From Pseudocercospora fijiensis CIRAD86 (lineage: Eukaryota; Ascomycota; Dothideomycetes; Mycosphaerellales; Mycosphaerellaceae): a stretch of 64,000 nt of DNA. The DNA lies in NCBI RefSeq assembly GCF_000340215.1, contig NW_006921535.1:3458596-3522595 (forward strand), written 5' to 3'. The notes beneath the pieces were generated by a model. The model was not told the DNA's origin, made no database searches, and was given only the letters and a program-made list of their open reading frames with translations. This document shows, in pieces, positions 34,084-46,619 of this stretch. The translations under genes and the position numbers were made by a program. Positions within the stretch are counted from its first letter, which is position 1. Each line of letters opens with the position of its first letter.

Positions 34084-34979
34084 GCGCTCCGATGTCAAGT
34101 ACTAATGTGTCCGTGTCCGATTGTGCTGTAGAATGCAGCGCTCGGAATGCAAGAGTTGATGATTGCAAATCTTGGTGGGTAGCATAGAATAAGTACATAC
34201 ATGCTAGACTCACCGCCCAGACCCCAGCGTCCGGCGCCCAATCCACCGGTTTCGAAGATTGCGCTCGAGAGCGAGTGCCAGGTCGGGTTTCCGCACTAGT
34301 GCTAGCGGTCATTGAATAACCTTCCGCCACTGCTAGAAGCGGTTTAGTTACATAAAGATCGCGGTACAGGTTGACCCTCGGCGGGCAAATCGTAACCGCG
34401 ATATTATGCTTCGTAGGCATACTATTTATCGCCTAGTTGTATCTATATATAGTCGTAGTTAATGCGGCTATAACCTAATAGTTACCGCTTTTAACCTTAC
34501 TAAATACCGTACTCTTTTATATAACTGTCGACTAGTAAATATAGTACTATTCTTCGTAGCTCCGCTACTATAGGTATACGGTTAGTTTAGATACTATAAT
34601 ATCGATAATATATATCGAGAAGTTAGCGCTCCGCTAGCGTTTAAAGATATAGGTAGGTAGATACCTCGAGAGGTACGAATATAGCGCTTTCTACTAGAGC
34701 TGCCTTCGTTCGTAGTAATAGATAGTTAGAGTAGATTAGCACTATAAAATCGACTTAAAGACTTCTATATAAAAGGAATGCAATATCTAGTATTTAAGCT
34801 AAAGGCAATATAGACTAATTAGGCTTAAAGGTAGCGTTCTTAATCGCAGGCGATAAACCTAGAGCCTATTAGTAGTTAGCGACTCGATAGTAATAGTATT
34901 AAGGTGCCTTATACTCTAGAACGTAGCTTAGAGCTTACTTCGTCTTAATTGTTATTAGAATCGACTCCTACGCCGATAC

Positions 34980-36355
34980 CGAGAGGTTAGCCTACTACTA
35001 TAGAAACAGATAATAAGGAGACGCCGAAGGCGTAGAAGAAGCGGACTTAGTCGCTATAGAAGCGAGCGTATAGTCTAATACTATCGTTAGCGGCTAAATA
35101 GCGCGCTCCGAAGGTAAAGAAGAAGAATAATGGTACTACGAGTAGTAGAAAGTAGAAGTCTAGCGCTACGGATAGTACTATAATAGCTAACTTAAACGAA
35201 GGTAATAAGGAAGGAGAGGGAATAGGTACTTCTAAAGGTAGTAGAATAGGCACTATAGACGACGATTATAAAGCTAATAATAGTAGTAAAGATATCGATA
35301 GTAAGGACGGCGGTAAGGACGGTAGTAAGAATAGTAGTAAGGGCGAACCTAGCCTCGAGAATAATAGGTCTCCTATTAAAGAATACTACCCTCGTTTCTA
35401 CCTCGATAGTAGCTTATCTCGTATCTACCTCTTCGAGATTATCGTTACTAGGGCTAGGTAGTATTCCGAGATACCTCTTGTCTAATTTTAGAAGCTTATT
35501 CGTAAGGACCTCGTAGAGGCGAATATAATAGTGCCTTCGTATATCGATCGGATAATATTTAGTAATAGTATAGGTCGGAAAGGCTTCGTTAGGTAGCGTA
35601 TAGATCTATTAGGTAGGTATTATTATTCTTAGCTAAAGATGTCTAACCGCGAAGAAGAGCTCCTTAATAATATTATTACTATACGAGACGAGCGTAAAGC
35701 GAAGCTAGAAGACTAGTACAAAGTCGACGTTATATATTAGGCGTAAGAGGCTACAAAGAATAAGATAAGAATAGCTGCCCTTAGTTAGTAGAAGACACTC
35801 GGATAGGAGATAGAGACATTATTACTTACTAGCAAGAATAGGCCCGGAGGTGTCGAATTAGCATGCGTAAGGCGCGCTAATATTAGATCTGTTCGTGCTT
35901 CCGGCGCTATATAAGGTGCTTTGTATATAGAGTAGCGTATAATAATAGAAGGGTTGTAGAAGACATCTAATTTAATATTATTATAGGGCGATAAACAATA
36001 CTTAGAGATACTAGTAGCTTCTTATAAGAAGTTAGCTATTATCTAAGACGCCTTTGCCGCTATAACCCGCATCGAAGAGCGCAAACTCGAGGCCGACCTT
36101 GCATAGATAGAGCGCGAGAATAACAATACTATCGCTATATAGAAGTTAGCTAATAATATAAAGGAACGTAATAAGATAAGAGACAAGAAGGAAGCCGAGC
36201 GTAAGGAAGTTAGGAGGCAGGAATAGGTCGAGCGTAACAATACGCTCGATAATAAGCTAAACAAGATAAGTAGTAATAATAAGGACAGATATAAGAAGCA
36301 GGACGACAAGTTAAATGCTATATTAGAAGGGCTAAGGAGTGGTTTCGGTAGGTAA
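34980..36355 (+). pseudogene. RIP-decayed gene of unknown function, left half of the older element
   Basis: In one plus frame an acidic, Ser/Gly/Asn-rich segment (about 35250-35360) leads to EYYPRFYLDSSLSRIYLFEI and then IVPSYIDRIIF. It ends in a long, highly charged helical region rich in Glu, Lys, Arg and Asn (about 36050-36350) that looks like a coiled coil, closing at a stop near 36354. TAG and TAA codons interrupt it only where Trp or Gln would fit. I do not recognise the family. Confidence 0.45.
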
Positions 36356-36667
36356 TTTGCGGTTTAGGCATTAGTAGTAACTATACGATGTTTAATACAA
36401 ACGCTAGCATTTCGAATGTCTGTATTTTCTAATAATTAGGTAAGCTTCTCGATGCTTAGTATACGCACTCTTTATATTAGTTATTTCTCGTATACTACGA
36501 GTCCCGTAGAAAGCATATAATACCGATACCTAAACTAGGTCTTAGTATTCCGCTATACTATTAGATTTCTACTATCGACTTTATACTACCTTTATTATAA
36601 TAATAACTACTATTATCTATTACTAGGCACATTTAGACCTAGATATTTATTAAGCGTCGGCGCCCTA

Positions 36668-36838
36668 TGTTAGGATACGCTCTATAGAGCGGAGACGGAT
36701 ACGATTCTAGTATGCAAAGATAATTGATTGTTCGTTAGTTACTAGCCTAGGAAACTATATACATTAATCGTCCTAATCTGCGGTAGGATCGACAGTATCT
36801 AGAGCAGGATCGGCCGCACTACTATCTAAACCGTAACA
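36668..36838 (-). repeat. 3' LTR of the chromovirus (minus-strand sense)
   Basis: 171 bp, preceded on plus by CCCTA. The polypurine tract on the inner side (36840-36849) identifies it as the 3' LTR of a minus-strand element. Confidence 0.92.
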
Positions 36839-36899
36839 ACCTCCCCCCTAAAAGGAAAGACTTGTACGCCCTCGTATATAATATGCCGCCTAATGCTTC

Positions 36900-39800
36900 T
36901 TAGTACTGTATCTGCTAATGCTAATGCTTATGCTATTTGTACTATATCCTGTTAATCGTATACTAATACTTATACTAATAGGTAACTTCTGTACTATATC
37001 CTATTAGTCGTATGCTAATGCTTATGCTAATAGATGCTTTCTGCTGCGCTTAGGGGTAGATAGCGACCCGTCGTCGGCCTAGGCGTTAAGGGTATCGCGC
37101 TTGCGCTTACGCTTCGACTCTAGGGTCTCCGTAGAGGGCTCTAGCCGAGTAACGGTCGGTGCAATAGTAGCCTTCTTACGGAGGACGTGTAGATCTATCT
37201 CCTTAGCGATACTATTATATAGGCCTATAACCTTAGCTATATGCGCCGCCGTCTCGTAGGTAGTGTCTAGCGCCGCGTTAGGCATTATCTTCTCCGTAAG
37301 CTTACTAAAATCGATTAAGCCGTCGCTATAGCGGGCGTCTAGGTCTAAAGTATATTTGCCTAGGTATCGATCGGTTACCTCCTATAGGCCGTTAATCTCC
37401 TCTTCGGTAGCATTACTAATGCTACCGCCGAGAATTACTAGCGAATCGGCCGGAACTAAGGCGACGGTAGGTAGGTTGCCGGTAGTATCGCGGAGAAAAT
37501 CGTCCGCGAGGAGCGCTATGTTTTGCTTACCGGTCTAAAGCGCGACCTATACTGCTACGCGGTTCTAAGCGGCCGTTACTAGCATTGCATCTCTGCTATC
37601 CTTTATCTGCGCTATAAGGTAGTCGTAATACTTAGCCTATCGATATGCGAGAAGTGCGTTCTAGTTAAGGGAGCGGTTAGTAAGCATCGTCTAATTAACT
37701 ACTAGTTGTAGGCGGCCTCTAGCGCCGCTTAGAGCGTAGGGAGGCAGGGTCGGAAGTGGCGGCAATTTAAGGTCTACCTACTCGATCGCGCTAGTAAATA
37801 TAGCGGTATTTTCGGTATTATTACTCTCCTTACGCGACGGCGGCGGTAGTAGCGGTATACTATAGTTGCTATCTACGCGTAGTCGTATACGACTTAGCTT
37901 ATCGGCCTCTAGCTATTTGTTAACGCGGCTACCTCGCGACCCGTTGTTTTAGCTCCGCGACGGAGGTAGGGCGGCCTAAGGCAGAATCTTGCCGAAAGTA
38001 ACGGCGTTCGTAGTGTTACCCTTATCTAGCTTATAGTTATCGTTAGGAATAAGGTAGGAAGACACCGGGTCCTACGTCTCGTCGACGTTATACTAACGAG
38101 CGCTCTCGTTACGATCCGCGAGCGAATTAACTACGTTATCTCTCGTAGCTGCCGGTACGAAGGCGTTAGGTACCGGTTGCTTGTTTATCTTCTTCTTAGG
38201 CTAGTTCTTTAAGATTCCTAAGGGCACTCTAAAGCTAGCAGGTAGGTTCGCTATAATCTTGTCTATATAGGCCTTAAATAGGTTACTTATATAGTCCTTA
38301 TCTCTAAAGGATAGCTATACGATCGCGTCCTAATCGACGGCGATCTTCTTATCGAGAGTAAGTATAGGGATCTTCTTAAGTTTAGCCTCGGTATAGCTTA
38401 TATACTCGCGATATCCTACTAGAACCTAAGGATATCCGTGCGATTTATATGTTACCGTATCGTCGTATATCTTATTAGAGTCGACTAGGTCGGCGGTATA
38501 GCCCTCTCCTCGTAGGGAATAGACGCCGTATACGCAGATATAGCGCTAATAGTGATCCTTAACGTCCTAAGTAACCGCCGGTTTGCCTAACTAGCGACGC
38601 TGCGGCAATAGGAGACCTTAAGCGTTAAACGTCGTTAACTAGTGTCGCTGCAGCTATTCGGCGCTAATAAGGCTAGCGACCTTTATATATATTAGTATAT
38701 AGACGCATTAGTCGCTAATTTGCGCGTTTTCTAGAGGGAAGCGAAGCGTAGAGAGTCGACCTATAATAGGGTCGAACAGGAATTAGTAGACTAGAGTGTT
38801 AGTAAGATCGGCCTTACTGCCCTTTTCCTAGGCAATTCTCGTACTAACCTCGCGGTCGACGCCTCGGGTACGATAGATAATATCCGAACCGTCGACGGCG
38901 CGGGTATATAGGGCGGGGCGTCCGTTGCCTATAATAGCGACAATATAGTCGAACGGAAGTGTCTCTTCGACCTAGTTATAGGCTGCAATAAGCGGGAGCG
39001 CTAGTAGATACTATATGTTTCGCACAAATTAGCGGACGGCGAGACCGATCGCGCGATATCGTAGAGGCGGTAGTTACGCGAAGAAGCGGTAGTCGGTTAG
39101 AGGCTAATCGTCGACGGCGTCCGGTCCGTAGCGCAAGTACGCGGACTAAAACGTTACTAATCGCGGGAAAATTCCTTTAAATTTCGTGTCTAATGTTAGA
39201 AAATCGAGTAGACGGCCGTCGGTATCGAGGGCTCTACGCGTATATAACCGAATAAGAGTGCGTTCCGCTATAGGATCGGTATAATTAGGAAGATCGTGCT
39301 TGTTATCTAGATAGTTACACTTCTCGATTAACTCTAGCGTACGGAAAATAGAGTAGTCGAGTTCTAGGCCGCTATCTAGGATGCGGAAGGTCGTAACTAG
39401 CTTGTCGTGTTCGCGTTCCTAAAGGGTAGCGTCTACGTCGTATACCGGTTGCGCGGTATAGTAATATAGTTCGGTAGGGATCTATATCGGGTTGTCGTAA
39501 TATAACAACTTTAGATAGAGCGGGTAGAGCTTTAAGCGCGCCTAAATATGTTCTACCTGCTAATCGTAAGGCTTGTTTAGGCGAAACAGCTCTAGTAAGG
39601 CACTGTTTACGTCCCGTTTAAATAAAGCTTAGAAGATGTATTACGCTCTGTCGTAGTAACGGTTACCGTAAAACTCCTTATCGCCCTTAATACCTATAGA
39701 CCGGATTCTAGCTACTAAGGAGTCGCACTCCTCCGCTTCTTTTAGCTAGCGGATATAAGCGGCCTCTAGCGTTTCCGACTGTCCGACGAAGCCGCGTGTT

Positions 39801-41870
39801 CTTAACTCGTCGATAGTACGCTAGTGCTAAGTAAATTCGGCGTCGCGCCGGAATTAGTATAATTAGGGCCGACGACCGGGCGAAGGTAGAGCGAAATAAA
39901 TAATTCGCTTAGCAATTATATCGTTAGTTAGTAGTCTCGATCGTAATAGTTAGAGTACTAGCGGTAGCGCCTCTAGGGACGCAAGTCGTAGGCGAGAACG
40001 CGTAGACGCCGGCTACGCGCGTAATCGAGATGTCGGTAGGGCCTACGAGTGCGAGAATAGCGCTTAAGATCGTAGCTACGGTGCAGGTAATAACAATTTC
40101 GGTAGTGCGGCTAGGAACTACGGAAATAGCGGCGGTAAAGTCGATTATTATTACGCTAAAGTCGATTGTCCTAGCAACTTCGGCGGCAGCTACGGAGACC
40201 GCGGAGGTAAAGTTAATTGTTCTAACGACAATAAGATCGCCGGTACTACTCGTAACGTCGACGTACGCTCTATCTACGGTCCGTTATCTATCGAATATTC
40301 TAGGCCTATTAACCGAGCGCGTGCTTCCTTAAGAGCCTTGTTAAGCGTCTTGCGTACGCTTTCGTATCTGTCCCTTAGAGCTTCTAGTGCGTCTAGCCCT
40401 ATATCGGCGGTAGGGTTATACTAATCGCAACGCAAATAATAGGCATCGCCCTCGGTATAGTCCCGTAGGTACGCGTAGTTAGGTCGATAGCGCTAGACGT
40501 GCTCTCCCTCGATCGTATCCGTAGCATTAGCGCTCTTAGGTACGAAGTCCTACGTGTCGAGGTATAGGTTCTACGACTAAGCCGGGTTATCGCGCTAGAT
40601 AGCGTCGATCTTTTAGAAGATCTAATAGCCGCGAAGTAGCGGAGTGTCCTACTAAGCGCCGTCGAATAGATAGGCCGCTAACGTCGCGCTCTAATTGCGC
40701 CTAGTCGTAAGCAATTCGATAGCGCTTCGCTAACTCGCTTTCGCAAAGGAGTAAGTCGGGTTCGCTACTACGATAACCGCTAGCGCGTAGGCGCGTAAGT
40801 AGGCAAAACTCGCATCGCGCGGCAGCTTAAGAGCCAAATTAGAGAGAATTAGTCTCGCGTTAGCGAACTAGCGACGCTAGGCCGTATTAAATTGTCTAAT
40901 CGTTAGGCTAGTATTATTTAATCCGGGCTCGTTAGAATAGGCCGCGAAGTAGTCCTCTATCTCTATCCGGTCCGCCTTATTCTTACCTTAATCGTCCTCT
41001 AAGTTAGTACTGTCCCGCTACGCTTTATTCTCCTCCTAATTACTACCCGGCTCGCCCTTATCGGCGTCGTTTCCGCTACCCTTTTTTCTAGCATTTTCCC
41101 GATCGCCGCTCCGCTCGTTACTATCGGCCCTATTCTCCCTAGTATCCTAACTAACATCTTCCTAACCGGCGTCGAGTTCGCTATCCTCGGGGTCTTTAGC
41201 AACCTCTAGGGTGCGGCTAGTAACAAATAGGCTATCGCTAGGGGCGACGCGGCGCTTAGCCTCGCGGTCGGCGAGTATCTAGCCGTAGTATTCTACGCCT
41301 CTATTAGTAATATAATAGTATACGCCGTTACGAAGAAAGACGTAGCCGTCTATAACGAGTGCCTCGGTAGCTAGGAAAACGGAGTAGGTCGGCTAAGTAA
41401 AGGCCTTAGCTACCGCCGAGTAGAGAGTAACGAGCTATAGGTCGCCTAATAAAAGATAGGCTAAGATCTGCCTACGGGCTTCGGCGGTTTCTTAGGGCAT
41501 TTCCTTCTTCTAGCGCAAGTAATAGGGGGGATCTCGGCCTCCTTCGTAGCAACGATAGCCTTCCCTTCCGGTCTCGGTAATTATAAACAATCCGTTTCCT
41601 ATATCCTCTAAAAGGCTGTCGGTGTATATTAGGCTTATTCTAACGCTAACCGTCTAAGTCGGTAGGCCGGCAATTTTCGTAATATATGCTTTAATATCGT
41701 CTACCGTAAACTATACGTCTTCCCTAAAGGAAACGCCTACTACGAGAACTTGCTTTTCTTATACTTGCTATAACGGTTCTCCTAGAACCGGCTCTATCGT
41801 AGGCGCCTCTAATGTCGCGCTCGCCGAGCGAAACCAAATGTCGACGTTCTACTATAAAAAGGCAAGGAAT
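36900..41870 (-). pseudogene. Extra coding-like region of unknown function downstream of Pol
   Basis: About 4.9 kb on the same strand as Pol reads as protein with stops only at expected Trp/Gln sites. Sample stretches in order: VYYYITNRGVEYYG (near 41300), NARLILSNLALKLPRDASFA (near 40830), YRPNYAYLRDYTEGDAYYLR (near 40440), KGDKEFYGNRYYDRA (near 39650), and PVSSYLIPNDNYKLDKGNTT with VTFGKILP (near 38030). An acidic, Asp/Glu/Asn/Lys-rich linker lies near 41000-41200. No polymerase, transposase or envelope-like motif was recognised. It may be a second ORF unique to this element family or a captured host gene. Whether it is one frame throughout was checked only in parts. Confidence 0.5.
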
Positions 41871-42129
41871 ATATTCTAATCGAGAATCCGGGTTAGGATA
41901 TTAAAATTAATACTAATAGTATAGATAGGACAGCGACTGTCGGCAACTCGGGCCGGTTGCCGTCTACGATAACGGTTAGGGTCTAAGATAGCGCGGTAGG
42001 AATAGGTTAGCTGCCGGTATAAGCGCGTTACGACTCTGTAGGAGCCGCGTTGCCGCGCTAGCGCTCGGACCGACGCGGCTACGTTTCGTCTAAAAAAGGC
42101 TAACGATAGCGCGTTTTCTAGACTACTTT

Positions 42130-45100
42130 TCTAATACTCTTCTAAGGCGGTTGCTCGTCTTCGGGATACGCTTACTCGAACGCCTCGACTAATTCTCGCG
42201 CGGCTTCTAGATTATCGATATCGTACTAAACGTTATAGGCGTCGCTATAGCCGAGCTACTTAACTAGAAACTAGCGGATCGGCTTACTACGGCGAACGAT
42301 TGTACGTCTATCGAGCACCCTCTCTATCTCGTAAGAATCTCCTTCGTTATAATCGCTAAGTACTTCTTCTATAGCTACTAGCGGTAGTTCGTAATTAGCC
42401 TTTCGTCCGAAGGGATCTAGCTCCGACGGGGCCTTCTTAAGATACGCGATAGAGATTACTAGATAGATTTTCATAATCGGCGGCAGCTCGAGACGGTATG
42501 CGAGCCGACCGACACGCTCGAGTACCTTAAATAGACCTTCGCGACGATAGCCGAACTTCCGTAATTGCCCTAGAACCTTGTAGCCCGAATAACTGAGCCT
42601 AACGGAGAGCTTAAGTATAACTTTGTCGCCCGGACGCAGCATTAGTAGCTTATGCTTAGCGTTATATCGTTCTTTTATCTTTATCGCTCCCTACGCTATC
42701 GCATTCTAGGCTTCCTTCTAGATCCTACCTCGGGCTGCCGCCAATTCGTTAGGGTAATCGTCTAAGTACGTAATCGAGTCTAGGTTCGTACGCTTCCCTA
42801 TTACGATTTCGTTAGGCGACTATCCGGTTATAGCGCTGCAGGAATTGTTTAACGTAGCCTAGAGAGAAGCGATACACTGCGTCTAATCTTCGCCTAGGTA
42901 TTCGGAGAGCTAGTATCGAAGTGCGGTTTTAACCGTCTAATTTATTCTTTCCGATTGCCTATCGGTTTAGGGGTAGTATACTGCAGAAGTTAGTAGCTTA
43001 GAACGCAATCGGTCGAAGACACCCTTTATAAAGCCTAAGAGCTAACGCGGATCTCGATCGGCAATTATTACTATAGGGAAGCTTATATCTATAAGGTAGA
43101 GGTAGTCGATGTACGCTACGCCCTACCGTACTGCCTCCTAATCTTTACGACCTACGACTATCGCTACCTTTTTAGAGAATTTATACGTAGATATAAGGAT
43201 AGCATCTATGCTACTAGGACTAACTAGTAGCGCCGTTACTAGATCTACCGTAGCGGTATAGAAAACGCCTCTAGTCGGCGGGATAGGTTGCAATTCGCTA
43301 TATAGCGCATAACGCTGCGTTTAGATTAAGAGGCACTACTAGCAATAGTCGATATATTTACGGAGTTTCCTACTTATACCCTAGATATAAAAAGACGCTT
43401 AAAGCTGGTCGTAGTAGCGATAGAACCCTTAATAGTGCCTATCGTCGTACGCTTGCGCAAACACGTCTTTAACTATAGACTAAGGGATACATAAACGCTC
43501 GCGACCTGCCGTAGATTCGCGGTAGTAGAGTAGGTCGTCTCGCTTAAAGAACTTAATCCCTAAGGGGTTGCTAAACTCGTCCCCGGCGAACGGGTCCTTG
43601 CCTTTATCGTACGGAACTAGGTCTTTCGTAACAGTAGGGACATCTACTCTATCGAGATATAAGCGCTCGAGCGCGTTACGCGCTCGCGTACGGCGCACTA
43701 GTCGCTATACTATTAACTAGTAGTCGTCGTGCTCGTACGCTAGCGAAAGCTTACGCTTAAATACCGGATCTATCTCTACTAGGATTGTATAGAACGCCCC
43801 TAGACTAGATAAACCGCCGTGCCTATAGTACGTAAAGGGATCTAGATTTTCCGCCTCCGGATCTTTCTTAGGGGATTCGAGGTCGCCGAGAAGGCGACTA
43901 AGAGCGTCTAGAACTAGGTAGATGCGGCCTAGGCGATATACTATACTAATACGAAACTAGGATAGGTATAGGGATGCCCGCACTAGCTTAAGGTTCTGTT
44001 TGCCCGTATCGGTCGTCGTAGTTAGCGAGACCGAGTTAGTAAGGCCTACTACAGCGTAGTAATCCGTAAAGATCGTAGTAGGGTGCGCTAAAGCGTATAT
44101 TAAATGGCCGATTTTTCTTACTATCTAGACAATCCCGGAGTATTCTAGCTCGGTTAGCTAGTACCTTTTCTCCGCGTTACTTAATCTACGGCTAAGAAAC
44201 AGAATCGGCTAGATACGGTAGTAAGGGAACAGTTGCGCCTTACCGTGTTCGTCGAAGAGCGGCTCCGGATCGCCTTTAACGTAGTAGACTACTACGCTAT
44301 GCCCGAACTCCCTCGAGGAGTCTATATTAGCGTAAAGTCGTCTCGAGTAGTCGAAGTAATAGAGGAATTCGGGCGATCTAAATATAGACTAGAGGTAATT
44401 GAATGCCTTAACTAATTCTAGGCGATGCTCTAGATTTTCCCCTAACGGAGTCGTCGCGATATGCCGTCGTCTCCCGTTGCCTATTAGTAGCGCTCCCTTA
44501 AGCAATCTAGTCTTCTCGGCCTATAAAGGCGCGGCTATCTGCGCGTAATAGGGTATATACTAACGGAGCTAGTTAGTTAAGCTAAGGTAGTGCTCTAACT
44601 TTTAGACGGACTCTAGGAACTAGAGCGAGGTAATCGCGGCGATTTTCTTATCGCTCGTCGCGAGACCTAGCCTACTAATATATTAGCCTAGCAATATCGC
44701 CGACGGGAAACCGAGAAACGTCTTCTTCGGACTAATACTAATAGAGACAGCGTCTAGGAGGCGAAAAACCTCCTCTAAATAGCGTAGGTACTCCTCTAGC
44801 GTCCGCGAGAACACTACGATATTATCGATATATACTCGAGTAAAGCCCCGATAGTCGCGTAGGATACGATCTAGCTTCCGCTAAACGAATTATACGCTGT
44901 TCGAGTAGCCTATAATAGCTACGTTAAACTGCTCCTATCTACGGTAGGTATTAATCGCTAGTTTATAGCGATCCTCCTTACGTACTCCCTATTAGTAGAA
45001 GAATGTTAGGCAGTCTATAGTGCTAATATAGTTGCATCCTACTAGGAGGCTAAATAGGTCGGACTAGAGCGGAATCTAGTAACTATCCGGTATCGATATA

Positions 45101-46580
45101 CGGTTTAGAGCGCGAATGTCTACTACCGCCCTAGGCTTATTAACGTTGCCGCCCTTCCTATCGGGTACGCGCTTCTAAACTATAAAGACGGGGAACCCGA
45201 AGGGTATTAGTTCGGTAGTGAACTCTATTTTGCCCTAGTTATAGAGATCTTCGTACATCTTGTCGACTACTTCCCGATCTCGCTTTCCTAAATTAATTAC
45301 CTTAGGCGGAGGGAGTTTGTTAAGGTAGTCTAGGGTTATAGGGATCGGTATATATTCAGACTCGGGGATATTAACAATCGTGCGCCGATCCGTAAAGAGC
45401 TTAGGATATTTTTCTACTACTACGGCGATTGCGTTAGCCCGATCGGGCGCGCTATAGATAGTTATACCTAAGTCGTACTTCTACTCGAGCTCGGCTATTG
45501 TTATTAGCGCGTTTAGATTTAGCGCGGCTAGCCTATAATCCTCGGCGTCTATATAAAAAGCGCCTTCGAAGGTGGAATCTAGTAGCGTACTAATTCGCTA
45601 GCCGGCCTTTAGAAGTACTTCGGAGGTAGAATTATTGCGGACTTGCGCGTACGAGAAGGACGAGTCTACTAACTAGTTGTATGCCGATACTAACGGCGGC
45701 GATCCGGTAGACAATCCCTAGGTAGATCCGTACGGTTGTAGCACTAATCCTGCTTCTAGTAAGAAGTCGCGTTATCGTAGCAGTTCGCCGGCAAAATTGA
45801 TTAGAACTATAGTTACCGAACGAGGTAGAAGCTAGATATCGCTTGCTACGCGGACAGGGCGATTAAGGACCGGTTTACCCTTCTTTCGCTTTACGCTAAC
45901 CTTAAAGGTAGCGTTGCCCTAATTAGCAACTGTAACCTTCCTTGCTAGTACGTTAATCTTTATACCTTTAATAGCGACCGCGTCTATTCCCTATAGGATC
46001 TTAGCCTTTAAACTCGGAATAAGGTAAACCTCGCGGACCGTATAGGCTAGCGCTACCGTACCGTCCGTACGCTGCGATAGTATATAAAAATCTAACTAAA
46101 CATACTCGGATGTAGCCTAAGCCCCTACAATACCCCTAATTTCAAGCGGCTCGCGAAGATAGAGAATCTAGATATCAGGCCGCTATTAAAGTACGAATGC
46201 TTTATCGGCGAGAGTTATAGTATAGCCGGTGTCTAAACAAATCTACTCCGTAGCGCCCTAGGGCGAAAATCGGTAAGGAAACGTTATATACTAAAAGTTG
46301 CGAAAGGCATAGCCGCGCTATACTAACGGCACCGCTGCAGATCGGTAGACTATAGGGTTGTTTAGTAATCTTTGCTATATAGGTAGCGGCGGCGCTAATT
46401 TCTTCGCGTAGCTAGTACGAATATAATAGTATAAGAGATTTCTCGACGCGAATTTGTAACTATATATCTTATAGGCGTAGGCGGACGAAAGATATAGACG
46501 AACACTAGAGGGGACCTTAATTTCTTAAGGGGCTTTAGCCGCAAGCGAAAGAGGAGTGCCGATGCCGCTAAAGTAGGCAC
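42130..46580 (-). pseudogene. Decayed Pol of the chromovirus (PR-RT-RH-IN-chromodomain)
   Basis: Domains in order on minus: protease with CLDTGYTITLADKAFVL (near 46200-46240); reverse transcriptase with VVDIRALNRISIPDSY and the catalytic box read as VYIDNIVVFS (near 44830-44850), where the second Asp of YxDD is Asn; RNase H around 43.9-44.4 kb; integrase zinc-finger region near 43.3-43.45 kb, core with IIADRDPRW (near 43050) and SERINQTVKTALR (near 42930); the GPY-type region (LRPGDKVILKL) from 42642; and a C-terminal chromodomain YLVKYLGYSDAYNV followed by DIDNLEAARELVEAF (near 42170-42275). The chromodomain places it in the chromovirus lineage, which targets heterochromatin. RIP stops and the D-to-N change make it dead. 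Confidence 0.88.
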
Positions 46581-46619
46581 TATACTCGGACTAATACAAG
46601 TCCGAATAATATGTATCTT

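Noticed and set aside
43480..43698. Isolated short ORFs in the chromovirus taken as separate genes
   Set aside because: They are stop-free fragments of the decayed Pol, in frame with integrase sequence on either side.
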